In this document: positions 33,630 to 41,795 of the stretch, piece after piece | How positions within the stretch are numbered: position 1 is the stretch's first letter | Layout: every line of letters starts with the position of its first letter | From: Burkholderiales bacterium | GTDB lineage: Bacteria > Pseudomonadota > Gammaproteobacteria > Burkholderiales > SHXO01 | Direction: 5' to 3' | Assembly (NCBI GenBank): GCA_020854105.1 | Contig: JADZGB010000023.1 | Span: forward strand, 1 to 47,527 | Length of the DNA: 47,527 bases | The notes under the pieces: generated by a model | What the model was told of the DNA's origin: nothing | Database searches by the model: none | What the model saw: only the letters and a program-made list of their open reading frames with translations | Position numbers and translations under genes: made by a program

Positions 33630-34943
33630 TCATCCCCCCAACCCCGGCAGCCACAGCGCGATTTGCGGATTGAACAGCACCAGCGCCAGCACGACCAGCT
33701 GCAGGAGGATGAACGGCCACAGTGCGGAGAAGATCTCGTTCAGGCTGATGTCCTTCGGGGCCACGCCCTTCAGATAGAAGGCGGCCGGCCCGAACGGCGG
33801 CGACAGATACGAGACCTGCATGTTCAGGCAGAACAGCACACCGAACCACACCGGGCTGTAGCCGAGTTCGCGCACGATGGGCACGAAGATCGGCATGGTG
33901 AGCAGACAGATGCCCACCCAGTCCATCATCGTGCCGAGCAGCAGGAGCACGCCCATCATGATGAGAATGATGACCACGGGCGGGACGTCCAGGCCGGTCA
34001 TCATCTCCTTGACGAAGGCCGGTCCGCCAGCGAGGTTGTAGACGCCGATCATCGCCGTCGCGCCGAACGACAGCCACAGCAGCATCCCGCAGGTGTGCAT
34101 CGTCTGCACCGACGATTCGCGCACGTGAACCCACTTCAGCTCGCCGCGCACGGCGGAAGCGGCGAGCGTGCCGACGACGCCCATCGCCGCCGCCTCGGTG
34201 ACCGAGGCGATGCCGAGGTAGATCGTGCCCAGCACGGCCATGATCACCAGCATCGGCAGCACCAGTCCGCGCAGCTGTCCGAGCTCGCGCCGCAGCGGGA
34301 TCGCGCGCTCGACCTCCGGCGCCGGCGGGCCGAGCTTGGGATTGATCGCGCAGCGGATGAAGATGTACACCATGTACACGCCGGCCAGGAGCAGCCCGGG
34401 GATGATGTTGGCGGTGAACAGTTCGCCGATCGGCACGTTCACCGTCAGCCCGTAGATGATCAGCACGATGGATGGCGGAATCATCGTCCCCAGCGACCCG
34501 CCCGCGCAGATGGTGCCGATGGCGAGCTTGCGGTCGTAGCCCAGGCGCAGCATCTGCGGCAGCGCGATCATGCCGAGCAGCACGATCTCGCCGCCGATGA
34601 TGCCGGTCATCGCGCCCATGATGGTGGCCGCCACCATGGTCTGGATGGCGAGCCCGCCCGGCAGCTTGCCCGCCCACGCACGCATTGCGTCGAACAGGTC
34701 CTTCGCGACGCCCGACTTCTCCATCAGCGAGGCCATCATGATGAACATCGGCACCGATACCAGTGCGTATTCGTTCATGAAGCTGTAGATGCGGCTGGCG
34801 ACGAGCGTCAACCCCATCGGCCCGTACAGGCCGAGGCAGAAGGTCACCCCGATCAGGCCGGTGACGAAGGCGAGCGGCAGGCCCAGCGCCAGCAGCAGCA
34901 GCATCGAGCCGAACATCGCCACGGTGATCCACTCGATGCTCAT
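33630..34943 (-). CDS. dctM: TRAP transporter large permease subunit
   Basis: A 437-residue integral-membrane protein with the full set of about 12 hydrophobic segments of DctM, the channel subunit of TRAP transporters that import carboxylates or other acids with Na+. Typical segments are SVPMFIMMASLMEKSG, CAGGSLGTMIPPSIVLIIYG and SYLSPPFGPAAFYLKG. It starts 12 bases after dctQ. The closest layout is the family that takes up dicarboxylate- or hydroxy-acid-like substrates together with oxidative enzymes. Confidence 0.93.
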   Translation of the reverse strand: MSIEWITVAMFGSMLLLLALGLPLAFVTGLIGVTFCLGLYGPMGLTLVASRIYSFMNEYALVSVPMFIMMASLMEKSGVAKDLFDAMRAWAGKLPGGLAIQTMVAATIMGAMTGIIGGEIVLLGMIALPQMLRLGYDRKLAIGTICAGGSLGTMIPPSIVLIIYGLTVNVPIGELFTANIIPGLLLAGVYMVYIFIRCAINPKLGPPAPEVERAIPLRRELGQLRGLVLPMLVIMAVLGTIYLGIASVTEAAAMGVVGTLAASAVRGELKWVHVRESSVQTMHTCGMLLWLSFGATAMIGVYNLAGGPAFVKEMMTGLDVPPVVIILIMMGVLLLLGTMMDWVGICLLTMPIFVPIVRELGYSPVWFGVLFCLNMQVSYLSPPFGPAAFYLKGVAPKDISLNEIFSALWPFILLQLVVLALVLFNPQIALWLPGLGG

Positions 34944-34955
34944 CCGGGCGTGTCG

Positions 34956-35450
34956 TCAGTGGCGCGCGCGCAGACGACGCAGGTCGGTCACCAGGTGCGC
35001 AGCCGATTGCACGACCATCACCGCAGCCGCGATCGCGAACAGCGTCTTGAGGTAGGCCGGGATCGGCCAGTTGATGGCGGTGCCGGTCGTCTCCCCGGCG
35101 CGCAGGGCTATCAGCGCCTGCCTGGCGCTCGCGTAGGTGAGCAGCAGGCAGAAGGCCAGGGTGAGCAAGGAACCGAGCACGCTCGCGACGCGCTGCGTGC
35201 GGGGCCCCATGCGGTCATAGACAAAGCTGATGGTGACGTGCTGCCGGCGCTGATGCACCAGCGGGCCACCGATGACGAAGCAGGTGGCGGCGAGCGCCAC
35301 GGCGAGTTCGTGGACCCAGATCGTCGGCGCGCCGACCGCGTAGCGCATTACGACCTCGTAGGCGCTGATTGCGACGACGGCAATGAACAGATAGCTGGCC
35401 GCTTCGCCGAAGCGCTCGACGAACCGGTCCCAGCGCCGCGGCGGCACCAT
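34956..35450 (-). CDS. dctQ: TRAP transporter small permease subunit
   Basis: A 164-residue protein with four membrane helices, the pattern of DctQ. Recognisable stretches are YEVVMRYAVGAPTIWVHELA and GGPLVHQRRQHVTISFVYD. A very strong GGAGGGGAGGAG ribosome site precedes the ATG, in contrast to the weak start of dctP. A terminator-like hairpin and a palindromic repeat lie between dctP and this gene. Confidence 0.9.
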   Translation of the reverse strand: MVPPRRWDRFVERFGEAASYLFIAVVAISAYEVVMRYAVGAPTIWVHELAVALAATCFVIGGPLVHQRRQHVTISFVYDRMGPRTQRVASVLGSLLTLAFCLLLTYASARQALIALRAGETTGTAINWPIPAYLKTLFAIAAAVMVVQSAAHLVTDLRRLRARH

Positions 35451-35511
35451 CTCCTCCCCTCCCGTGCGGGCAAGATAGAAGGGGCAGGCCCTCTATCTCG
35501 TCTCCGGGGCA

Positions 35512-35537
35512 AGAAAAAAGGGGCGAAGCCCCTTCAT
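35512..35537 (-). terminator. Intra-operon terminator between dctP and dctQ
   Basis: On the minus strand AAGGGGCTTCGCCCC is followed by TTTTTTCTT, a compact stem with UUCG loop and T-run. It can reduce read-through so that the binding protein is made in excess over the membrane subunits. Confidence 0.85.
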
Positions 35538-35599
35538 CTCCGATTCTTCACGACATGCGATCTTCGTCGGGCCCACGATCGTCTTCACGATGCACGCTC

Positions 35600-35626
35600 G
35601 TCACCCCGGCACAAGCCGGGGTCGAG
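35600..35626. repeat. CCCCGGCACAAGCCGGGG palindromic repeat
   Basis: GTCACCCCGGCACAAGCCGG followed by GGTCGAG is a variant unit of the REP-like family, located between dctP and its downstream terminator. Confidence 0.75.
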
Positions 35627-35683
35627 ACTATACGGCGCCGAATTCCTTCGCGCCAGGCCGTCGCTGCCCGGCAGCTGCCGGGC

Positions 35684-36826
35684 CTATTGCTTCAACAGCC
35701 CCAGACGCTGGAGGAAGGCGATCTGCGAGTCGTACACCTTCTGCGCCATCGGGCTTCGTGCAGCGTACTCCTTCCACACCTCGCGTGCGACTTCGCGGAA
35801 GCGCTGCCGCTCGGCGGGGCCGAGGTCGATCGGTTCGAATCCGCGCCGCGCGGCATCGACGGCGATCGCGGTGTCCGCCAGGTAGTTGCGCTGGATCATG
35901 GCGGTGGCGAAGTCGTGCGCGGCGGCCTCCACGATCGCCTTGAGATCCGCCGGCAAGGCCTCCCACTTCGGCTTGTTGATCGCGACGTCGCCCATCGGCA
36001 TGGAGTGGAAGCCCGGGTAGTTCGGATACTTCGCCAGCTTGTGGTAGCCGAGTTCGTCGTTCATCGACAGCGTGCCCCAGTCGCTCGCGTCCACCACGCC
36101 GCGTTCCAGTGCGGTGTACACCTCGCTGCCGGGCAACTGCACGGGTGCGGCACCGAGCTTCGCGAAGATCTCTCCGCTCATGCCCTGCGGCGCCCGGATC
36201 TTCACACCCTTGAAATCCTCGAGCGTGCGCAATGCCTTCTTCGAGACCAGCGATTCCACGCCATACCACACGCCGCCGACGTAGTGCACGCCGTAGTTTG
36301 CGTACAGCTCGCGCGCCAGTTCCTTGCCCCCGCCGTACTCCAGCCACGTCTGCATCTGGTACGGATTATCGAAGGCACCCTGGGGATCGCCGATCAGCGC
36401 GAAGGCCGCGTCCTTGCCGGTGAAGTAGGCAGAACCGCTGTGCTGCCCGTCGAGCACGCCGGCGGACACCGCATCCAGACTTTCCGGCGAGGCAACCACC
36501 GAGTTCACCGCCAGCGCGTCGATGCTCAGCCGTCCGCCCGAGGCGTCCTTCACCTGCCGCGTGAAGCGCTCGAACAGCTCCTGCGGCAAGGTCCCGCTCT
36601 GCCAAAGCGACTGCATCTTCCACTGGATCACCGGCTGACTCGCCATGGTCTGCTGATCGGCCATGGTCTGCTCACCGCCCTGATCGCCGCTCTTCTGACA
36701 GCCGCCCAGCACCAGCCCCGCGCACAGGAGCGCGAACGCACTCGCCGCTCGTCTCGTGCTCTCCCCGATTCTTCTGTCGTCGATGCCCCGGAGGACGGCT
36801 CTACTGCGGGCCCTTGCCGGTGCCAC
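35684..36826 (-). CDS. dctP: TRAP transporter solute-binding lipoprotein
   Basis: A DctP-type binding protein; the lipobox LVLGGC places it as a lipoprotein anchored to the membrane. Core motifs include GVWYGVESLVSKKALRTLED, GVKIRAPQGMSGEIF and SEVYTALERGVVDASDWG, with the conserved Arg of IRAP expected to hold a carboxylate of the ligand. The start is problematic: the only usual start codon is a GTG inside the end of the PhyH gene without a ribosome site. GGGGAGAG further down has no ATG, GTG or TTG behind it in frame. The true N-terminus may therefore be shorter. Confidence 0.88.
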   Translation of the reverse strand: MAPARARSRAVLRGIDDRRIGESTRRAASAFALLCAGLVLGGCQKSGDQGGEQTMADQQTMASQPVIQWKMQSLWQSGTLPQELFERFTRQVKDASGGRLSIDALAVNSVVASPESLDAVSAGVLDGQHSGSAYFTGKDAAFALIGDPQGAFDNPYQMQTWLEYGGGKELARELYANYGVHYVGGVWYGVESLVSKKALRTLEDFKGVKIRAPQGMSGEIFAKLGAAPVQLPGSEVYTALERGVVDASDWGTLSMNDELGYHKLAKYPNYPGFHSMPMGDVAINKPKWEALPADLKAIVEAAAHDFATAMIQRNYLADTAIAVDAARRGFEPIDLGPAERQRFREVAREVWKEYAARSPMAQKVYDSQIAFLQRLGLLKQ

Positions 36827-37667
36827 GATACAGAATGCGCGCCGCCGCGTCGGTCACCTGGCGATGCACCTCGACCGCCTCCGGATCCATGTCCGCCCTG
36901 GGCCGCGGCTCCATGTCGAAGTGGTGATAATCGTCGACTCCGCGCACCAGCATGGCGCTGTCGCGCGGCCCGGCGAGCTGCTTAAGATAGGTCGGGATGT
37001 AGCGGATCGCGAAGCCGATGCGGCGCATGTCGGAGTTGTTCGGCTCCGAGCCGTGCACGATGCGCACGTGGTGCAGAGAGAACTCGCCCGGCTGCAGCTC
37101 GATGTCCACTACGCGCCGCTCGTCGACCTCGACCTGCACCTCCTGGCCGCGCGTGAGCAGATTGTCGGCGGCGAAGGTGTCCTTGTGCGGAAGCTGCTCC
37201 AGAAGATGCGTGCCGGGGTCGACGCGCATGCAGCCGTTGGCGCGCGTGCTGGGAGACAGCGCGATCCAGGCGGTGATCACGTCCGGATGACTCAGGCCCC
37301 AGTAGGTCGAATCCTGGTGCCAGGAGATGTAGCCGGTGTCGTGTGCATCCTTCACGAACAGGCTGCTGCTCCAGCAGAGCAGATCGGGGCCGAGGATGTC
37401 CTCGATCGCGTCGAGGATCCTCGGATGGCGCACGAGTTCGTCGGCCCAGGCCAGCGCGAGGTGCGGCTTGTTGCGGAAGTTCGTCTTCATCACCGACGAG
37501 CCCAGTTGCCGCTCCAGCGCCTCGAGCTTGCCGCGATAGCGGCCCGCCTCCTCGGCGCTCATGGCACGCACCGGGAAGTGGTAGCCGTCACGCGCGTAGG
37601 CGCTCACCTGCGCCCGGGTGAGCACCCTGATGGACCGCTCCGTCGACGTCGCGCTGGTCGTATCCAT
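36801..37667 (-). CDS. PhyH-type Fe(II)/2-oxoglutarate dioxygenase (first copy)
   Basis: A 288-residue phytanoyl-CoA dioxygenase family protein. The iron site is the HxD of SWHQDSTYWG and the distal His of HHVRIVHGSEPNNSD; the Arg of MRRIGFAIRY would hold 2-oxoglutarate. Members hydroxylate very different small molecules. The start MDTTSAT follows a short GCAGGA; upstream frame extension adds basic, non-homologous residues. It is the first gene ahead of dctPQM, so its substrate is probably the compound imported by the TRAP system. Confidence 0.87.
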   Translation of the reverse strand: MDTTSATSTERSIRVLTRAQVSAYARDGYHFPVRAMSAEEAGRYRGKLEALERQLGSSVMKTNFRNKPHLALAWADELVRHPRILDAIEDILGPDLLCWSSSLFVKDAHDTGYISWHQDSTYWGLSHPDVITAWIALSPSTRANGCMRVDPGTHLLEQLPHKDTFAADNLLTRGQEVQVEVDERRVVDIELQPGEFSLHHVRIVHGSEPNNSDMRRIGFAIRYIPTYLKQLAGPRDSAMLVRGVDDYHHFDMEPRPRADMDPEAVEVHRQVTDAAARILYRGTGKGPQ

Positions 37668-37857
37668 GTCCTGCCATACTCCTCTCGATGCATTCGGGGC
37701 GCATCCTCCGGCTCCCCGGCAGGCGACTCGAGGGGCTTTCGGGACCGGGGCCTGCCGGCTTCTTCTGATTCTGCGAGGCAAGCTCCTTATCGACTATAAA
37801 AACCGCCCGATATCGTGTCAACGAAAGCGCGACACCGGAGGTTCCCTTCCCACATTT

Positions 37858-37912
37858 CGTCATCCCGACCTCTCACATTTCGTCATCCCGGCGAACGCCG
37901 ATCGTATCCAGT
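37858..37912. repeat. Duplicated CATTTCGTCATCCCG repeat at the end of the MscS gene
   Basis: TCCCACATTTCGTCATCCCG and CTCACATTTCGTCATCCCGG follow each other, the second continuing as CGAACGCCGATCG. The last codons and stop of the MscS gene are inside this element. Confidence 0.8.
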
Positions 37913-39586
37913 CTTTTCTGCCTGCACCCGTCCGCTGACCGCCTCGCTTGCCGGCGCGGCGAACCAGTCGTCGCGTTTGACCGTCACGCTTCCGTCCGGC
38001 TGCAACATGAAGTGGGGCGACATGATCTGGACGCCGAACTCGTTGAAGGCATCCTGGATCTGGGCGTGCAGATCCGACAGGATGGTGAAGCGATTCTCCG
38101 GTCCGTCGAGGTGGACGCGCAGTTCGTACTCGACGTAGAAGTCCGACAGTGCCGTCTGCAGGACGAAGGGCTTCGGCTCCTTGCGCACCGCGGCCGTACG
38201 TTCCGCGGCGAGTAGCAGCAGGGCGTGCACTTGGCGCCATGGCGCGTCGTAGCCGATGGTGACCTTGGTCGAGAGGATCGCACCGCCTTCTCCCGCGAGG
38301 CGTGAGAAGTTGGTCACCGTGGTGGACATGAGTACGGCGTTGGGGATCGTCACCTCCTCCAGGCTCGGCGTGGTCACCTTCGTGGACAGCGCGCCCACCT
38401 CGGTGACCACACCGAAGGTGTCGCCAACCTTCACCATTTCCCCCTTGCGCAGCGCGCGCGCATAGACCACGAGCAGGCCTGCCATGAGGTGACCGATGAA
38501 ACCGGCCGAGCCGATGGTGATCATGAGGCCGGCGACCACGCTCACGCCCTTGAAAGCGGTCGTGTCGGATCCGGGGATATAGGGATAGGCGACGGTGAGT
38601 GCGAACAGCCAGACGAGAACGACCGATACGCGGCGGCTGGCCTCCACGGTCTGCGGCTCGAGCCAGCCGACCTGAATGCGCCCCTGCTCGACCGACGACG
38701 CGAAGGCGCTGATGACGCGCACCACATAGCGGGCAGCAAACAGGACGACGAACACGGCGAACAGGCCGGGGAGCGCATGCAGCACACCGAGCGCCATCTG
38801 CGAAGACAGGCCGGCGAGGTATTCCCCCAGCTGATGTCCCCACGGCGCGGTGTAGGGGAAACGCGTCAGGACGAAACCCAGCCACAGATAGACCAGGACA
38901 AGGGCAACGCCCCACGCCAGCAGTCCGATGGCGCCCCGCTCCAGGCTCACCAGATGCCGGCTGACTTCCGCACCCCAGGCAGGCTGCAGACGACGCGCAT
39001 GCACGACCTTGACCCCGCGCAGCAGTGCGCGCCGCAGGACGAGAACCACCCACAGCAGCATCAGCAGGCCGAGCGTGGCGCCGCCAGAGAGCGCCGCGCC
39101 GATCAGCAATTCGCGGGGACTGCTCTGGGCAATGCGCGCGTCGATCGCCTCCTGCACGCGCTGCGCGGCGCCCTGCGCGGCCTGCTCGAGCGTCTCTCCC
39201 TGCAGGATGTCCACATCCTCGGGCAGAAGGGCAAACAGCAGGCGGTCTCCTGCGAGGACGACGCGGCCCGTGACCGAGCCGAGCGAAGCGGCGCGGGTAT
39301 GCACGCGCGTGCGCTCGGCGACGAGCGGCAATTCGTCCAGGCGCTGCAGCGCACGGGCCGCCCGCTCCTCGGGGGAGGCCCCGAACAGCGGCACGCGGAA
39401 CACCATGATCTGGCGGTTCCAGTAGCGCAGCGGGACGTCCGCATCGGCGACGAGCGACGCGGAAGGTGCTGCGGCACTGCCGTCAGCCAGGGCCGAAGGG
39501 AGCCCCGCCGCCGAGTCCGCATTGCCGGCCGGGTATGCCGGCGCGGCACCGAACAGGGCTGCGAGCAGAACGAGCAGGCGGATCAT
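37883..39586 (-). CDS. MscS-family mechanosensitive ion channel
   Basis: A 567-residue channel that would open on hypoosmotic stress. It has a signal peptide (MIRLLVLLAALFGAAPAYP), a periplasmic N-terminal domain of ~150 residues, several membrane helices and the MscS core: ITIGSAGFIGHLMAGLLVVYARALRKGEMVKVGD, a pore helix and beta domain, followed by PNAVLMSTTVTNFSR and the C-terminal alpha/beta domain. The Met at residue 14 of the frame was chosen because it starts the signal peptide and overlaps the stop of the isomerase gene (ATGA). The last ~10 residues (GYDRRSPG) are encoded by the palindromic repeat. Confidence 0.9.
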   Translation of the reverse strand: MIRLLVLLAALFGAAPAYPAGNADSAAGLPSALADGSAAAPSASLVADADVPLRYWNRQIMVFRVPLFGASPEERAARALQRLDELPLVAERTRVHTRAASLGSVTGRVVLAGDRLLFALLPEDVDILQGETLEQAAQGAAQRVQEAIDARIAQSSPRELLIGAALSGGATLGLLMLLWVVLVLRRALLRGVKVVHARRLQPAWGAEVSRHLVSLERGAIGLLAWGVALVLVYLWLGFVLTRFPYTAPWGHQLGEYLAGLSSQMALGVLHALPGLFAVFVVLFAARYVVRVISAFASSVEQGRIQVGWLEPQTVEASRRVSVVLVWLFALTVAYPYIPGSDTTAFKGVSVVAGLMITIGSAGFIGHLMAGLLVVYARALRKGEMVKVGDTFGVVTEVGALSTKVTTPSLEEVTIPNAVLMSTTVTNFSRLAGEGGAILSTKVTIGYDAPWRQVHALLLLAAERTAAVRKEPKPFVLQTALSDFYVEYELRVHLDGPENRFTILSDLHAQIQDAFNEFGVQIMSPHFMLQPDGSVTVKRDDWFAAPASEAVSGRVQAEKTGYDRRSPG

Positions 39587-40437
39587 GATGCCGGGCAGTG
39601 TACGTCCTCCTCGAGCCGGTTCCATAGCGTGCGGATCATGTTCTTCATCATCAGCGCCTCTTCCCAGCGGTCGGACAGCTCGTAGCCGTCACGGCCGGTG
39701 ATGGCGTATTCCTTCGGACCCAGTTCACACAGGAAGGTGAGCGTCGCGTCCTTCGGCGCGCGCCTGCGCCAGCTGCGGAAGCCGTATTCCCACCAGCCCA
39801 TGAACAGATCCACCCAGTGCTGCATGTGCGGGAAGCTGATCTGGATCTGGATCTGCTCACGACTGGCCACGCGTCCGTGGAAGCCCCAGGCGTGGTCGCA
39901 GATGCGATGCATGAGCCGGTGGTTCTCGTCCGCGATCGGCCACGCGAACTCGCGCCCCACGACATGGTGGGACAGATCCGCGGTGAGGCGCAGGTCCGGG
40001 AAGCAGTCGAGCAGTTGCAGCGTGAAGAACAGGTCCGTGGTCATGCGGTCCCGGTGCGTCTCGATGTGCACGGGAACGTTCGCGTCGTGTGCCAGGCGCC
40101 GCCAGCCCTCGATGTAGGGTATGCAGTCCTCGAGTCGGTAGGGTCGCACGTCCGGCTGCAGATTCACATGGTCCGCGCCCAGTTCCTCGACGTGCTCGAG
40201 GATGGGCTTCAGGTCGTCCACCGTCTGCGGGTAGCACTACGCCTGCCAGCTCATGCCATGCGCGCGCAGGAAGCCGGTGACCTCCTTCGCGTAGGCGTAG
40301 TCGAAGAAGCGCACGCCGCAGCCATCGTAGCCCGCCGCGTGGATCATCTCCAGCTTCTCCTGCAGTGACCACTCGCGCCCGTCCGGCCGGCGCCGTTCCA
40401 TCGCCCACAGCGACTGATAGATCAGCAGCTTCTGCAT
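39583..40437 (-). pseudogene. Sugar phosphate isomerase/epimerase-like gene interrupted by an in-frame UAG
   Basis: The frame codes for 284 residues of a TIM-barrel isomerase in one phase except for a single TAG codon at 40237-40239. The N-terminal part (MQKLLIYQSLWAMERR to RAHGMSWQA, 66 residues) has a strong GGGGAGGAAC ribosome site. After the stop the same frame continues with CYPQTVDDLKPILEHVEEL and keeps strand-end ligands VHIETHRD, LTADLSHHV and ISFPHMQHWVD. Homology on both sides of the stop indicates a recent nonsense mutation, read-through, or a sequencing error. A GTG at 40221 could restart the distal part. The MscS gene is translationally coupled to its end. Confidence 0.75.
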
Positions 40438-40483
40438 GTGTTCCTCCCCGGTACGTGTGCACCCCGAAGAACAACGTCGTTTC

Positions 40484-40612
40484 AACACAGAGGGCACAGA
40501 GGAAAAGCGAGAGAAACCGGAAACCGCCGACTTCTCGTTCTTTGCTCGGCGCCCTCCGTGCTCTCTGCGGCAAAGGCCTTTGGTGCTGCTTCGTGCCTTC
40601 GTGGCAATTCTC
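40484..40612. repeat. CACAGAGG-type inverted repeat element, copy D
   Basis: AACACAGAGGGCACAGAGGA faces CCCTCCGTGCTCTCTGCGGC, and a further CTTCGTGCCTTCGTGGCAAT arm follows. The element separates the isomerase gene start from the decayed fghA tail and may be what removed the fghA stop codon. Confidence 0.8.
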
Positions 40613-40620
40613 CTGCCCTG

Positions 40621-40743
40621 CAATGCCCCAGCGTGAAAACGCAGGTGGTCCTCCACGAACGTGGCGATGGAGTGGTAGCCGTGGTCGTATCCTTCCTGCA
40701 TGCGCAGCACGAGCACGATGGACGCGGCGAATGCGTGCAGATC
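40621..40743 (-). pseudogene. C-terminal remnant of S-formylglutathione hydrolase
   Basis: The minus strand reads RMQEGYDHGYHSIATFVED followed by HLRFHAGAL. This is the characteristic C-terminal end of esterase D/FghA proteins, including the catalytic His of GYDH. Upstream, only DLHAFAAS still fits, and the nucleophile part is gone; downstream the stop is lost and the frame enters a palindromic repeat. It lies on the same strand downstream of frmA, the normal partner enzyme, so an ancestral frmA-fghA order is likely. It is too short to be functional. Confidence 0.7.
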
Positions 40744-40899
40744 ATGGCTGCTGCGCCCTGTCCACAGCCTGGCACGCGCAGGCGACGCGGGGAAGGCCCG
40801 CAAGGCAGGGCTTGGGCAGTGTCGGAAATTCTTACGTCGGCTCTGCATGGACGCACCCAACATTGCGCAACAAATTGATTGTACGCTGTAAAGTTTATG

Positions 40900-40914
40900 T
40901 GGCGTGGAAACTGC
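40900..40914 (+). promoter_or_regulatory. Candidate sigma-54 (-24/-12) promoter of the second PEP-CTERM gene
   Basis: TGGCGTGGAAACTGC matches the consensus TGGCACG-N4-TTGC with GG and GC exactly ten bases apart and TGGC complete. Transcription would start near 40926, leaving an ~85-base leader. It is the stronger of two such elements, each in front of a PEP-CTERM gene. Confidence 0.65.
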
Positions 40915-41010
40915 TTAGGGCGGCGCGACACCCATCCGTCATGGATGTAGCGCAACCGGGTCCATTCAATGGGCCGGACGAAGCCCTTACAGCAACAGGA
41001 GGAGCGCAGC

Positions 41011-41628
41011 ATGAGAACATCGATCATCCTTGGCACACTGGCCTTGCTGACCGCCGGCACCGCTAACGCTGCGCTCGTCACGTTCACCGATACCCAGCTC
41101 GCGTCCGGCAATCCGGTCACCAGCAGCGGCGTCACGCTGACCACATCGACGGCCGGCGGCGCCATTACGTTCATCGGGTCGGGCATATACACCGGCATCT
41201 GGCTCGATCCCGGCAGCGCGACCGGGTCGTTCACGCTCACGTTCTCCCAAAGCATCAGCTCGATAGAGATCGAGTTCGACGCACTCAGCAGTACCGGAAC
41301 GGGCGCCCCGGAGACGCTGTTCGGATTCGCCACCAACAACGGACCGGTGTCCATCTCGTACGTCAATCAGGTCGGCACGACCTTCGACGGCACCACCATC
41401 ACCTCCACGATAAACGACGCCCAGGGGATCATCAGCTTCGCGGGGCCGGACTTCACCTCCTTCTCGTTTACGCACGACCAGGGTGCCCAGCAAGGTTTCG
41501 TGATCGAGAACATCGTCATCGACACCGAACTCAATGGCGGCGGCGGTGAAGCCCCCGAACCTGCGATGCTCGGATTGCTCGGCGCGGCGCTGCTCTCCAT
41601 GCGCCTGCTGCAGAAGCGCGGCAGCTAG
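41011..41628 (+). CDS. PEP-CTERM sorted exported protein
   Basis: A 205-residue exported protein: signal peptide MRTSIILGTLALLTAGTANAA, a Thr/Ser/Gly-rich beta-type body (GSFTLTFSQSISSIEIEFDA, GPDFTSFSFTHDQGAQQGF), and the C-terminal sorting tail APEPAMLGLLGAALLSMRLL plus QKRGS. The body resembles other PEP-CTERM surface proteins in composition but has no defined domain. AGGAGGAG precedes the ATG. The gene has its own promoter and terminator. No exosortase is encoded nearby. Confidence 0.9.
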   Translation: MRTSIILGTLALLTAGTANAALVTFTDTQLASGNPVTSSGVTLTTSTAGGAITFIGSGIYTGIWLDPGSATGSFTLTFSQSISSIEIEFDALSSTGTGAPETLFGFATNNGPVSISYVNQVGTTFDGTTITSTINDAQGIISFAGPDFTSFSFTHDQGAQQGFVIENIVIDTELNGGGGEAPEPAMLGLLGAALLSMRLLQKRGS

Positions 41629-41651
41629 GACGGCGTCGATCGCCGCGACAG

Positions 41652-41677
41652 GAAACCCGCCGGCGGCGGGTTTTTTG
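41652..41677 (+). terminator. Rho-independent terminator of the second PEP-CTERM gene
   Basis: GAAACCCGCCGGCGGCGGGTTTTTT forms a GC-rich stem with a minimal loop and T-run, 25 bases after the stop codon. Confidence 0.88.
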
Positions 41678-41795
41678 TCGCGCCGAATGATAGACGCCGC
41701 GGCGCGCGCGCCGGCCCGCTCGAATCCGGGTTCGCGGCACGTGGCGACATCCGGCTTCGGCGCAAGCATCGGAGGCCTTCGGACGGCGTGTCGGC

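Noticed and set aside
33618-35885. A 755-codon plus-strand frame across dctM and dctQ
   Set aside because: Antisense reading of transporter genes, rich in His, Asp, Gln and Arg, with no motif; the minus-strand proteins are clearly real.
40237-40239. Pyrrolysine insertion at the UAG
   Set aside because: No pyrrolysine genes or context, and the family is not known to use it; nonsense mutation or read error is simpler.
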